From positions 744,001 through 808,000 of the forward strand of contig CP114120.1 in the NCBI GenBank assembly GCA_029959195.1: DNA of 64,000 nt, read 5' to 3'. The translations under genes and the position numbers were made by a program. The notes beneath the pieces were generated by a model, which was not told the origin of the DNA, did no database searches, and was given only the letters and a program-made list of their open reading frames with translations. Shown here in pieces: positions 49,134 through 61,400 of this stretch. How positions within the stretch are numbered: position 1 is the first letter of the stretch; the number at the start of each line of letters is the position of its first letter. The DNA comes from Dictyophora rubrovolvata. Lineage: Eukaryota > Basidiomycota > Agaricomycetes > Phallales > Phallaceae.

Positions 49134-52100
49134 ATGGTTACCGTGTAAGTCATGCTCTTTTCCCAGCTGTATGTATTAATGTTGACTGTTTCGCTTCGTT
49201 TAGGCAAGGTGTGAAAATATCTGGTAACTTCAAGTTTTCAATAAGTTTTAATCTGTCTCATTTCTCGGCATAAAGATGTGCGCTTGCTCAATCCTCCATC
49301 ATCCTCATGGAGAAAAAAACCTGAATTCAGAATTATAATCGAGTACGGTAAAACGAGCACAAAAAGTGTAGCTAAGAAAGCCGATCATGATAATAACAAC
49401 TGCGTAGTCTGGAACGAGCCTTTTATTTTGTGAGTTATTGGAGATCGCGATTTTTTTCATGACATCTTACGTTGTAAATCCAGTGCCGAGGTCATAACTG
49501 ACGACACTCTTATGACTTTCACTGCCGTCTGGGCCCATCGAGTTTTTAATGACAAGACAATCAGCTCGTGCACGTTACGTGTTGTTGATCTATTCAAGCT
49601 ACAAAGCAGTTTGGGTGAGTCAGGCTTTTGAAAACATGGTTGTTAGCCTAATATAATTGCAGGGTTATGCACACTGAACATTGCCGAAAAATGTCAATTA
49701 ACGTTCACGATTCAAGAACTATCCGATGTTGTTCCGGGAGTGGTGGACGAGGCGTTAGGGGCGTCAACACACATCCCAAAACTGGGAGTTCCGGCTAAGG
49801 CTGCCGAATTTATCAGCTCTGTAGCGGAATTCAGCAATGATCACGACGAGACCTGGTCATCCTTTCTCACCCAGTTTCAGGTGTTTATGAAAGTAATGGA
49901 CGATTTTTCCGAGGTAATTCAGTCAAAACCATAGCCTCTCGTGGCGCTTCTAAAAGTCCTTTCAGATAAGCCCATATGCAAAGATAGCGTGGAATATTCT
50001 GTCTGCTATTCCAAAGGTAAATAGCACTCTCTTATTATTGAGGTCGATAAAACCAGGTATGATTATTATTTTCAGGTTATTATAACGCAAAAAAACCGCG
50101 ATGACGGGGTCAAACAGTTATGCATAAAACTGAAGGACACTTACGACTACATTACGGATGCGAAACGGCTGCGCGAGCTTACTACAACCCAGTCTAAGAC
50201 GCTTTCCGTACTGGTTCAGCAAACCATTGAATGCGCGTATTTCATACGAGCGTACAGTGTGGAAAATACAGGTTGTGTTTCTCTCAAGGTCATGTAATTG
50301 TGCAGTCATTTCTGATTTTCAAATTCCAGTCAAAAATATGGTTAAGGGAATCAGCGGGAGTATAGATGGCAAAATTAAAGGTTTCAATGACAAATTCGAC
50401 CACCTTAAGAAAGTTATGACGGACTCCGTCATTCTTGAAACTAGTGTTGTAACCCTCCGTGTGTCTGAGAAAATCAATGCACTAAGTAGGCTCATCTCTC
50501 TTTCTATATATGTATCGTCAATCATTCATGTTTCTCGTTGTATAAGATGATTTAACGCTGCTTGGAGAAATGCCCTATGACTCCGATGCCGGGTTTATTC
50601 CTGGGAAACAATGTTTACCAGGGACTCGCCAAACGATCATCAATGAAATATTAGAATGGGTTAATAGCGACGCATCGCCACAAATCCTCGTCCTGAGTGG
50701 ACAGGCGGGAGCAGGAAAGTCCGCGGTGGCACATACCATCGCTGGAATATTCCAAAAACAAAATCGACTCGGGTCCATGTTCTGTTTCAATAGAAGTTAC
50801 AAGGACCGACGCAATTGTCTTTTTAGCACAATATCCCGTGACTTGGCCGACAGCGATATCTTGTGGCGAGAAGAATTAGTGAATGTTATTGAAAAATCTG
50901 CGGTTCGGAAGAAAAAGGATGCCGAGACGCAATTTGAAGAACTCATTGTTAAACCTTCGAAAAATGTAACAACTATTGGATCCGTAGTCATCGTTGTGGA
51001 CGCGTTGGATGAAAGCGGAGACCGTAACGAACGAAAGGAAATACTGGGTTTATTCCTCGACAGATGCTCCGAGCTTCCGAAGAACTATCGTATCATCGTT
51101 ACCACCCGCCCAGAACAGGATATCGAACTTCAATGTCAGGATTTTAATGTTCTATGTAAACGGATGGGGGATATTGATGGAGAGGAAACGCGTTCCGATA
51201 TCCAAACCTATGTTTCCAGTCGTCTTGCTCCAATATCGTCAGTCCTGAACAAAATAGACAAAGATTGGTGTGGCACACTGGCCAAGCGCGCCGAAGGTCT
51301 TTTTCAGTGGGCTCAAACTGTTTGCCAATTCATCGATCCCACCGTTACACGTTCACAGCTAGTAGCGAAGAAGTGGGAAACTTGCATTTCGAGCTCGTCT
51401 TCATCGTTACATGGATTATATCGCGAAATCATTTCTAGCCAGTCGGAATCTAAAGACCCTGACTTTATCGAAGACTTCAAGACGATCGTAGGCGCGATTA
51501 TAACAGCGCGGGAACCCCTCTCAATAAATGCGCTGCAAAATATCTTTGACGGTATTGAAGATATCAGATCAATACTCACCCCTTTCAGTTCTCTCTTCGT
51601 TGGCGTCCATGACTCGTCTACTGCAGTGCGACCTCTTCACACATCATTATCTGATTTTTTCGCCGCTAAAGAAACCAACGAGTACTATATTGACACCTCA
51701 AACCAAAGTCCCATAACACTCGCTTGTCTTAAGTTGATGAATCGAATGCTCTGCTTTAATATCTGTCACCTCGAGACATCACACCTGCGTAATCGGGAGG
51801 TTCCCGATTTCAATTCACGCGTCGAGAAAGCCATTCCGTCGCATCTGTCCTATTCATGTCGTTTCTGGGCCTTCCATCTCCAGTCGTCAGCTCATAGCGA
51901 GGAGCTTGTTCGGGAAATCCGGGGACTAATGGACTACAAGCTGTTGTATTTTTTCGAAGTGCTCGGTTTATTGAATGCGGTTGATCAAGGTTGCGTAACG
52001 ATGAGAGAATTAGTGAACTGGTGTAATGTGGGTAATTTTTTGCTTGTCGCTTATTTACATAATGGCTAAATCAGATTATAGGATGCAGATAGTGGCTTGG

Positions 52101-54563
52101 CGGCCGATGCGATGGATGCATGGGAATTCGGATATAACTTTGGAGACGCAATGATGGAGAGCACGCCGCATCTTTATCTCTCGGCCCTCCCCTTCGCTCC
52201 ACGCAATTCATTCGTATCAAAAAAATACCTCGAAACGTATCCTAGACTTTTCACGTTCGATCTTGGCCAACCTGTCGACTCTTCGCGTAAAATCGGTATC
52301 ACGCAGAAACATGCTTTCGGGACTCCCATGACGCTTACCTTTTCGCCAAAAGGCAAATATATCGCAACTGGCTCTACTGAAGGTGAATTTTGGGTATGGA
52401 ACTATGTAACGGGGGAACGACTCCTGAGGGACATTCGCTCTAAAATTGGAAAAGATCCCTATCATACGTGGGGAGTCTGTGACATCGTATATTCTTGCGA
52501 CGGAGAATTTGCTTATTGCTGTTTTCACGACGGCGATATCCTGGTATGGGATACAAAAACAAATGAAACGAGCATGGAGCGATATGAGGAGACAATTGGG
52601 GCCGGGTGTGATCTTTGCACCATCTCTTCGGACGGGTGCTTTATAACCTGGAGCACGGAGAAGGGACGACTCCTATTTGATCGGAAAAATCATCGGATTA
52701 TTGACCAATTTGATGGTAATGGATGTCTCATTCGCGTTGCTGTATTTTCGCCCAATGGAGACTGGCTTGCCTTTTATCGGGACTCTCGAACTGAGGTGTA
52801 CATATGGAATACTCGGAAACATACACAGGATGTCGTATCGCGCAATTCTCAAGGGTATCTGGCACTTACTGACAGCTACATTGCCTTTGAAAAAGACGAC
52901 ACCTCAATAGAGATCCGGGATGTACGGTCGAACACTAAAGTCACCGAGATTCAACACGATTCTTATGTCAACTGCTTCCAGTTTTCCCCCGATAATCAAT
53001 ATATCCTCTCTTCTTCCCACAACATGTACTCAATTTGGAGTGTGGTTTCAGGAGAATTAATCAGTCGATCCTATACAGACAATGTCATTCACTGTCTAGG
53101 ATTTTCACACGATTCCAAATCAGTTGCGTTGGGCACATCCGATGGTACAATAAATGTTCGACAATGGGATAAACATGTGGAACTGAGTAACTCGCATGGC
53201 GTAGAACATGGGAGCGTAAATGCAATTTGGCTACGGGGTGTATATCTTATTCTTCAGTATGTGACGTCCCTTGGTCGCGGTTACCTCCAAATTTCAGATA
53301 CTACAACAACAAATACAATTGTTCTTGAAGTCGAACTTATAACCCCTGGACCTGTCAGAGTTTTCCCTGACGAGGAAAACGCGCGTGTGGCATATATCAC
53401 CAGTCGTGGACTCTGTCTCTGGAACGAAAAAGAAGGCGAAATCGTTGTAGACGAACCAAGGAATTCAATCACCGCGCTCGGGTGTTCAGACAAATATCTT
53501 ATCTCTGGGGACATGAAGGGAATCGTTAAGATATGGGATAGTTGCACCCGCAGCTTGATTGGTGGTCCAATCGCCGTTCCGGAGTGGGTAAGAACTCTTC
53601 TCGTCACCACAACGGGTACCCGCTTCGTTGTTGTTTATGGTAATAAAATGGAAGTTCGGGAATGCAGGTCGAGTGGTGTAGTGGGAGGACCGTTTACCTC
53701 CGGGTCATCTTCGTTTCGTCCAGTTGCTTTTTCTGCCAACGAGACACATGTTATATGCATGTCAAATGATGGCGTCGATATATTGGATGCATCAACGGGA
53801 GAAAGGGTGAAGTCGATTTCAATCTCATGTGATAATCCTGAATGGCAACTATCTTCAAACGGAAGATATCTGACATGCATGGACAACGGCGAAATGAAAC
53901 TCCTCGACGCGGACACTGAAGCATCGCTGAATGGTCCATCAGTAAATCAACCGGTCAAGAAGTTATGGTTTTCCAATGATTCGAAACTAATAATAACAGC
54001 ATCGAGTGCAGATACTTCGAGGAACACCACGTCTTTAGATATCTGGGACATACCAACTGAAAAGACGATTATCAAGACAATTCGGTATCCGTTCAAACCG
54101 AAGGACATGAATACTGTAGCTCTGAGCAAAAGACGTCTTGTTGATTCAATTGATCACTCTTCGCAATGTTCCGTCTGGGACTTGGATGTATATGAGATGA
54201 TGTCTACTCTGTACAACCCTCCACTCGCCGTCGATGGTCCCAAAATTGAGGGGTGAGTTTAGTGTCACTTATATTCAATATGGTTCGCTTAAAGAGACAC
54301 TCAGAAAACTGGCACCCAACAAGCCGGAGATGTTGGATTATGCATTAACGGCCTGGAAAACAGCTTCACTTTCCGCTTTCGCCGAGGTGGATAACGGATG
54401 GGTTTTGGGTTTGCAGGGTGAGCTCTTGTTTTGGGTTCCAGAAAAGACAAGAACGGGGTTTTGGTATCCATGCGTGATGCATGTACCGTGTCGAAATGTT
54501 ACAAAGCTTAACTTCAACAATTTCGTACATGGTACTAGTTGGACAGAATGTAGAAACGACTAG
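49134..54563 (+). CDS. NACHT-WD40 NLR-type protein, copy 1
   Basis: Multi-exon STAND-class NTPase of about 1,630 residues. Fungal proteins of this build act in non-self recognition and regulated cell death. Roughly residues 1-105 form a C2-like domain (VKISDVRLLNPPSSS, NNCVVWNEPFIF, CTLRVVDLFKLQ). A helical region follows with ISPYAKIAWNILSAIPK and QQTIECAYFIRAYS, typical of mushroom NACHT proteins. NACHT comes next: Walker A LSGQAGAGKSAVAHT, Walker B VVIVVDALDES, then RIIVTTRPEQDIE. A phase-0 intron after NWCN joins DADSGLAADAMD and a WD40 region of about 700 residues (for example LTFSPKGKYIATGSTEGEFW and VKIWD). A final 51-nt intron adds the C-terminal signature NGWVLGLQGELLFWVPEKTR and FVHGTSWTEC. 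All introns keep frame and no disabling change was seen. The WD repeats differ from each other, unlike the near-identical repeats of hypervariable HET-E-type proteins. Confidence 0.85.
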
Positions 54564-56627
54564 GGTTCAAACAGAACCCCCACCATAGGCATGTAATTTG
54601 TATTTAAACAGATGGATATAAATTGTACCACGAAATAGTATTGAGAATAATTTATTTTCACACTCCTGTGCCGACCGTTTCAATTCAAAGAAGCATATCT
54701 CTATAAGTATGGTTCCAATTGCGCAATTTGCACTCAGGAGGACTCGTCCGAGAAAGAAATTTTGTGCAAAAATGTATACATAAACGTGAGGATTCTTTTG
54801 TATTTTTCATCAAAATTGATGATTTTCGAATTGAACAAAAGTTAATAAATTTTCTTTTCTCTAAACCCCCATTAATCATTTTCCTTAATTTCACAGTGAG
54901 CGGTAACATTCCGGCCGCTGATTTCATCGCGCAATCAGGGTTCTCGTCAAGCGCCCCGCATCGCACCACCCGGTCTTCCCAGGCTTCACCCTCCCATCTT
55001 CAGGCTAGAGCCACACTCTTCGAGCGTACCAATGGTACAAGAACAGAACAGACCCGAAACGGCGTAGGGAGTACTAGTCTCAGCACTACTCACCAGCACA
55101 CCGGCACAACAGAACGGACCACTCCATCACACCTCAACGGCGCCAATCCTAGCCTCTATGGAGCAGAATACTACCGGAGAAAAGAATGACTCCTTGTCGC
55201 AGCATCCCAAAGCTATACTGACAGCATCGATGGTGGAACCTGCAGAGAGTACCATCCGGGCGCCTAGCGGTGCATGGGCGGAGCCAGATTACTTTTGTTA
55301 TGTTGTTGGTAGTTTTATTAGTAGTGTTTGAGAAGATAGAAAATCTTTTCAGAAACTATCGTTATATGCCTTATGACTAACTTGTGCCTAGCTCCATCAA
55401 GAGTGATCGCATCGAACTCGCGATGACTGAGAGAAGCCCAGTATCCTCAGCGCACATTGACGCGTTCGGGGGAGGTGGGACCTATCCATCTCTATTGAAG
55501 TGTGGCGTAGAGCAGCCAAGAAAGCCATTGAGGGAACTCAGCACCATTGAGGTCCGAAGCGGGTCAAGTTTTAGCTACGCACCACGAGATCATCGAGTCG
55601 ATGAACGTTATACGCATGACCAATCGCAGTAGCTACGGCATTTCAGGAGGAAAACCGTAAAGTCTGGCCCATCACTGGACAGTTCCATACAATGCACGGA
55701 GGCCTTATCAGCCATATCCACCAGAACGACATTAGAGGTATTAAACGAAGGGCGAGATCCGTCGCTGAAGCGTCTAGCGTACGGAAACTCAGAACGGGCA
55801 AGCTGGCGGCTCCTTTGGATATTCGTTTAGGACCGGGGTAGCATCTCTACTGCTCCAGAAGGGAGCGAACCCGAAGATGCCCAGGTGGAGTGGGCAGGTA
55901 GATGGAGACCCTAGCGTATGAAACTTACATACAGGCGTTCGAGAAAGTAGCGCACAAGCATCTAGGCTACATCGAAGGTAGGGGTCCGACTGCTGATTTA
56001 GGTGGGGTGGTGGTCGGTGACCACGGTAGCAGTCGTGGGTGAGCGGTCGCCTCCCCTCCACGCACCGAGCCCTCGGGTTCAGACCCCTCTCACAAGGTTT
56101 CTCCTGTGTCCCACCCAGCAGCAGTGCGCCCGACGAAGCTGGAATACCTGCAATGTCCTGCATCCCCCGGATAAACACGCGCACCGGCGCATGATATGAC
56201 GGCTGGGACAGTATGCACGCGAGTTTTCAAGCCGTTTCAGCTAAGAGTTCTGTGATTGTAGCAGCGAATAGACGGGGAATGAAAGTGTATTTAATGACTT
56301 GAATCCATGAACAAATTGAACCTGGTAGATCTCATATGGTATACCTGGGGATCGTTCTGAGCTTATTCTGAGTGGAAGTACACGCCAGGTATACATACCC
56401 AGAACATATACTTATATACGCATCGGTGATCCATCAAAATAACATCGATAGTCTAGAAAAATGAAAGAGACGAGCGTCGTGTCTTTCATCGGAAGGCACT
56501 GTATGATGTAGGTATCCGAGGATTGAGTATTGTCTCCCCAGATGCAGATGCATTCGTCCCTCACCAGCTCCGTGCTAACGACAGCCGTAGGATGGTCTGT
56601 ATATTTGCCTTGCTTCGGTTTGATCTT
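54564..56627. other. inter-NLR spacer, decayed coding-like stretches
   Basis: No intact gene was supported. Coding-like composition appears at 54900-55330 and 55380-55800 on the plus strand, but frames are short and no family could be assigned. It may be old transposon or gene debris. At 56000-56200 a GC-rich stretch contains GGGTTCAGACCCC, resembling an RNA polymerase III B box. Confidence 0.35.
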
Positions 56628-57264
56628 TCAGGCAATTGAGGTGATGTAAGCTTTGGCTTCGTCGTCGAAAGTTGGTCGAAAGTGCACGTTACACTGTCTC
56701 GCTGAGGTAGGCACAGTAATGTGCGTATTCAGATCGATGATGAAATACACCATGCTAGTATTGATGCGAAGAAAAGAACCAGATCCGTTTCTTGAACTTA
56801 AGGTATCTACCCATGGCGAAAGTAAAAGCATGCGGTTAAACAAGGACTCTACCGACCAATATCGTCTCCACTAGATGTCGATCAAAAGCCCATGATAAGT
56901 CACCACCGGCAGAGTATCCGACCAAATCTACGCTCTGTGGTTTGAAATCGAGAGATAGTATGTAGTGATGGTTCGCGGTGACATCTGCGACCAGGAAGGG
57001 TCGGTTTTAATGGGAGAGACCGGACTGATGATAAGTGAGAGATAACGTACGAGTTACAAGCTTAGTCTTTCTACCAATTCATTAATGATGAGACAGTATA
57101 GTTTCGTTTAGTTTCATTGGATAGACGGAACCATGCTTGGTAGCACGATTAAAACAGCCGTTGGGTGGGATTCGAGTTGTGCTCGATGGTTCTGATAGTC
57201 CATCTGGCAAGGGATGTTCGCAGATGACAGCATGATGTTGATGTCCGCCGCGGACTTGAATCAA
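56628..57264 (-). pseudogene. alpha/beta-hydrolase (fold-3 lipase/esterase type) remnant
   Basis: On the minus strand, pieces in changing frames resemble one hydrolase gene. First comes RGGHQHHAVICEHPLPDGLS, then LDFKPQSVDLVGYSAGGDLS with a nucleophile elbow GYSAG (GxSxG). Then LLLSPWVDTLSSRNG and GSFLRINTSM follow, which match the position of LSPWVD and the following loop in alpha/beta-hydrolase-3 proteins. The order and spacing fit, but a stop and a frame change lie between the elbow and LLLSPWVD with no splice signals to remove them. A host gene remnant is more likely than a working gene. The C-terminal catalytic Asp and His were not found. Confidence 0.45.
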
Positions 57265-58485
57265 TGCCCTTGAGCGCTATGTATCTCATCCAAACAGGGT
57301 ATAGTCATTCGTTGTCAGTCTGAATGCATGCTGACGCGGTTTGCACATATATGTATGTTCTTCCGTACACGGCGTAAAAAGTCTATATACAGATGAGTAT
57401 CTCTGATACGAATAAGCACAAGAAAGAACAAACCTATATACCGCTGTGCTTGAGTACGTTGCGCCCGAATTAGCTAAGAAGCGTATGCGACGCTCCCTTC
57501 TAACGTGTTTGGCGATGGGATTTTGACTCTCATGTGACTTCAGTACAACGTATAATAGAGCCGAAGATCCTTTTGAATAAGAATAGCAAAAACACATTAG
57601 TGGTAAGCTGAGCTGAAGGGCAGTCCAACTAGTCAGGCCAGCGCTCGGCCCTTGGTGCTAAATTGTGATGATTGTCTCTCAGATCATGGATGAATTTCGG
57701 GATCGAGTGAAATTGTTTGATGCCTAACACGAAAGCTTCCTGAGATGCTTTCATCGCAAATTAGCTTGAATTTTTCAGTGACTTGCCGAATTACTTACTA
57801 GTAGTAGGTTCAAGTTGGCATGTGTAATCTGGCCTCAGCTACAAGCGCTGGAACCTCATTAGCCCAGGCCTCAAGCTCAGACTTCAAGCTTTTGACTTAG
57901 CACCTACGAGTGACTACTGAGTCTGCGAGATGTAGAGATCGTCGAGAGCCTAAATCCGTTACGAAGACGGCATTAATGGCACATAAGATATGGTATATAT
58001 GTCACCATTCTCTATTTCGGTTTCCGACTCCAGATAAAGTGCAGGGATTTTCTCTTTTTTTCTTGTGGAGGCTAGCTATAGCCTTTGAGGATTTTTAGAC
58101 CGTCCAGCATTCGTAGACAATGGCAACTGATTTTTCACCTGATGAGTGAATTTCTGTTTTTGAAGATGTTTATTTACATATACCAGAAACGGTAATGTTA
58201 ACCACACTGAGAAAATGCTCAGATTGCGCACCCTTTGAGTGCGAGGCCCCTCACGAACTCCGGAGACTTTCTAGGTAAACTTTGGTGGTACCCACAAATC
58301 CTATATCAGCTTCGATCAATGAAGAGTAAGAAAAAAAGAAAGTAGCGAAGCAACGGGTGTGAACTGAGAATCCGGCCCAAGGCGCTCTCCAGCACAGCTT
58401 ACGCGTTTTTTCATCTTCCCAAATCTTGATCGTGCTCACCGCGTAACGTGCTCCTCATTACAATTGTTTAACGGTATACTTAATC
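57265..58485. other. intergenic region upstream of NLR copy 2
   Basis: About 1.2 kb without a supported gene. Short frames at 57286-57597 (minus) and 57910-58098 (plus) have no recognisable features. The promoter of NLR copy 2 should be at the right end. Confidence 0.4.
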
Positions 58486-61400
58486 ATGGCCGTTTCGATG
58501 AGCCATTCGTGGGAAGGTATCAAAATATCTGGTAATTTCAGCGTTATTTCATTCAAGTTTCAATTTATCTTATGCGGAATCCCTCTGAATAAAGATGCTC
58601 GCTTGCTTAATCCTCCATCCTCATGGAAACACGATCCTAAATTCCAAATAGTGATCAAGTATGGCAGCGACGCGAGAACGAGCACGAAAGGTGCAGTTGA
58701 GAAAGATGATCATGATAACAACTGCGTGATCTGGAACGAGCCTTTCATTTTGTGTGTTTTGGAGATCGCAATCTCTCAATGTCGCCTTACATCGTGATTT
58801 AGTGCCGGTGATATTACTGACGACACTCTCCTGACTTTTACCGCTATCCGGGTCCATCGAGTTACTCCAAACAATAAAATTGGCTCGTGCGAACGCCGGG
58901 TCATTGACCTACTCAAGATACAAAGCAGTTCTGGTTAGTCATGTTACCGAAAACATTGTCGTTAGTCTGGTACTTATATTATTGCAGGTACATGCAAATT
59001 GGACATCGCTGGAAAATGTCAATTAACATTCAACATTGAAAAATCATCTGACGTCGTTTCGGAAGTGGTAGAAAAAGCATCAGCAGCGTCGGCAAACCTG
59101 CCGAATCTGGAAGTTCCAGCCGAGGCTTCCAACTTTATCACCTCTGCGGTGCAAGTCTACAGCGATCAAGATGAGACCTGGTCGTCGTTTCTCCTCCAAT
59201 TTCAGGTTTTTATGAAAGTAATAGATGATGTTTCCGAGGTAGTTCCATGGAAAACATAACTTTATCTTTCTCTAAAGTTTTTTTTAGATAAGCCCATATG
59301 TGAAGATAGCGTGGAGCATTCTGTCTGTTATTCCAAAGGTAAATAGCACTCTCATTATTTGAACCAGATATAATTATTATGTTCAGGTTATTATAATGCA
59401 AAAAAACCGCGATGATAAAGTCAAAAAGTTATGTGTAAAACTGAAGGACATTTACGACTACATTACGGATGCGAAACGGTTACGCGAGCTTACTGCAACC
59501 CAGTCCAAGACTCTTTCCGTGCTGATTCAACAAACCATTGAATGCGCGTATTTTATACGAGCGTACAGTGCGGAAAATACAGGTTGTGTTTCTTTCAAGA
59601 TTATGATTGTGCAATCAAGTCTGACTTTCAAGCCCCAGCCAAGCACATAGTGAAAGGAGTCAGCGGGAGTGTGGATGGCAAGATCCAAGATTTCAACGAC
59701 AAATTAGACCACCTTATGAAGGTTATGACGGATTCGGTCAATCTTGAAACCAGCGTTGTAACACTTCGTGTGTCCGAGAAAATCAGTGATCTAAGTGCGT
59801 TTATCATCAAAGTTATATATTATTATCAATCATCCATGATCTCATTTCACAAGATGATTTAACACTGCTTGGTGATATGCCCTACGACCCTGACGCTGGG
59901 TTTTTCCCGAAGAAACGATGTTTACCAGGGACTCGCCAAACGTTGATCAATGAAATATTAGAATGGATCAACAGCGATACATCGCCACAAATCCTCGTCC
60001 TGAGTGGACAAGCGGGAGCAGGGAAGTCCGCGGTGGCACATACCATTGCCGGAATATTCCAGAAGCAAAATCGACTCGGATCCATGTTCTGTTTCAACAG
60101 GAGTTATACGGACCGGCGCAATTATCTTTTTAGCACCATATCCCGCGACTTGGCTGACAGCGATATCTTGTGGCGAGAAGAATTAGTGAATGTTATTGAA
60201 AAATCTGCGGTTCGGAAGAAAAAGGATGCCGAGACGCAATTTGAAGAACTCATTGTCAAGCCTTCGAAAAATGTAACAACTATTGGATCCGTAGTCATCG
60301 TTGTGGACGCGTTGGATGAAAGCGGAGACCGTAACGAACGAAAGGAAATACTGGGTTTATTCCTCGACAGATGCTCCGAGCTTCCGAAGAACTATCGTAT
60401 CATCGTTACCACCCGCCCAGAACAGGATATCGAACTTCAATGTCAGGATTCTAATGTTCTATGTAAACGGATGGAGGATATTGATGGAGAGGAAACGCGT
60501 TCCGATATACAAGCCTATGTTTCCAGTCGTCTTGCTCCAATATCGTCAGTCCTGAACAAAATAGACAAAGATTGGTGTGGCACACTGGCCAAGCGCGCCG
60601 AAGGTCTTTTTCAGTGGGCTCAAACTGTTTGCCAATTCATCGATCCCACCGTTACACGTTCACAGCTAGTAGCGAAGAAGTGGAAAACTTGCGTGTCAAG
60701 CTCGTCCTTGTCATTATATGGATTATATCGCCAAATTATTTCTAGCCAGTCGGAATCCAAAGACACTGACTTTATCGAAGACTTTAGGACGATCGTAGGT
60801 GCGATTATAACAGCGCGGGAACCCCTCTCAATAAATGCACTACAAAATATTTTTGACGGTATTGAAGATGTTAAGTCAATACTCACCCCTTTCAATTCTC
60901 TCTTCGTTGGCGTCCATGATTTGTCTACTCCAGTGCGACCTCTTCACACATCATTATCTGATTTTTTCGCCGCTAAAGAAACCAACGAGTACTACATCGA
61001 CACCTCAAACCAAAATCTCATGACACTTGCTTGTCTCAAATTGATGAATAGAATGCTCTGCTTCAACATCTGTCACCTCGAGACATCACACCTGCGCAAT
61101 CGGGAGGTGCCAGATTTCAGCTCGCGCGTCGAGAAAGCTGTTCCGTTGCATTTATCCTATTCATGTCGTTTCTGGGCCTTCCATCTCCAGTCTTCAGCTC
61201 ATAGCGAGGGGCTCATTCATGAAATCCGGGGATTGATGGACTCCAACCTGTTATATTTTTTTGAAGCGCTTAGTTTGTTAAAAGCGGTTGATCAAGGTTG
61301 CGTGGCGATGCGAGAAATAGCAACCTGGTGTGCTGTGGGTGATTCTTTGCTGTCACATATCAATGGCTGAATCAGGTTGTAGGATGCAGACAGTGGCTTG

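Noticed and set aside
50570-52069. NACHT frame and WD40 frame as separate genes
   Set aside because: In both copies a phase-0 GTGGGT intron joins them, and the same break occurs at the same place in the paralogue, so one gene is the better model.
54730-54760. Hammerhead-ribozyme-like sequence near GGACTCGTCCGAGAAAG
   Set aside because: The required catalytic core does not occur in the right order with flanking helices.
54719-55189. 156-residue plus-strand frame rich in Ser and Thr after NLR copy 1
   Set aside because: The first half is AT-rich noise. The second half looks coding-like but breaks up at once, so only decayed debris can be claimed.
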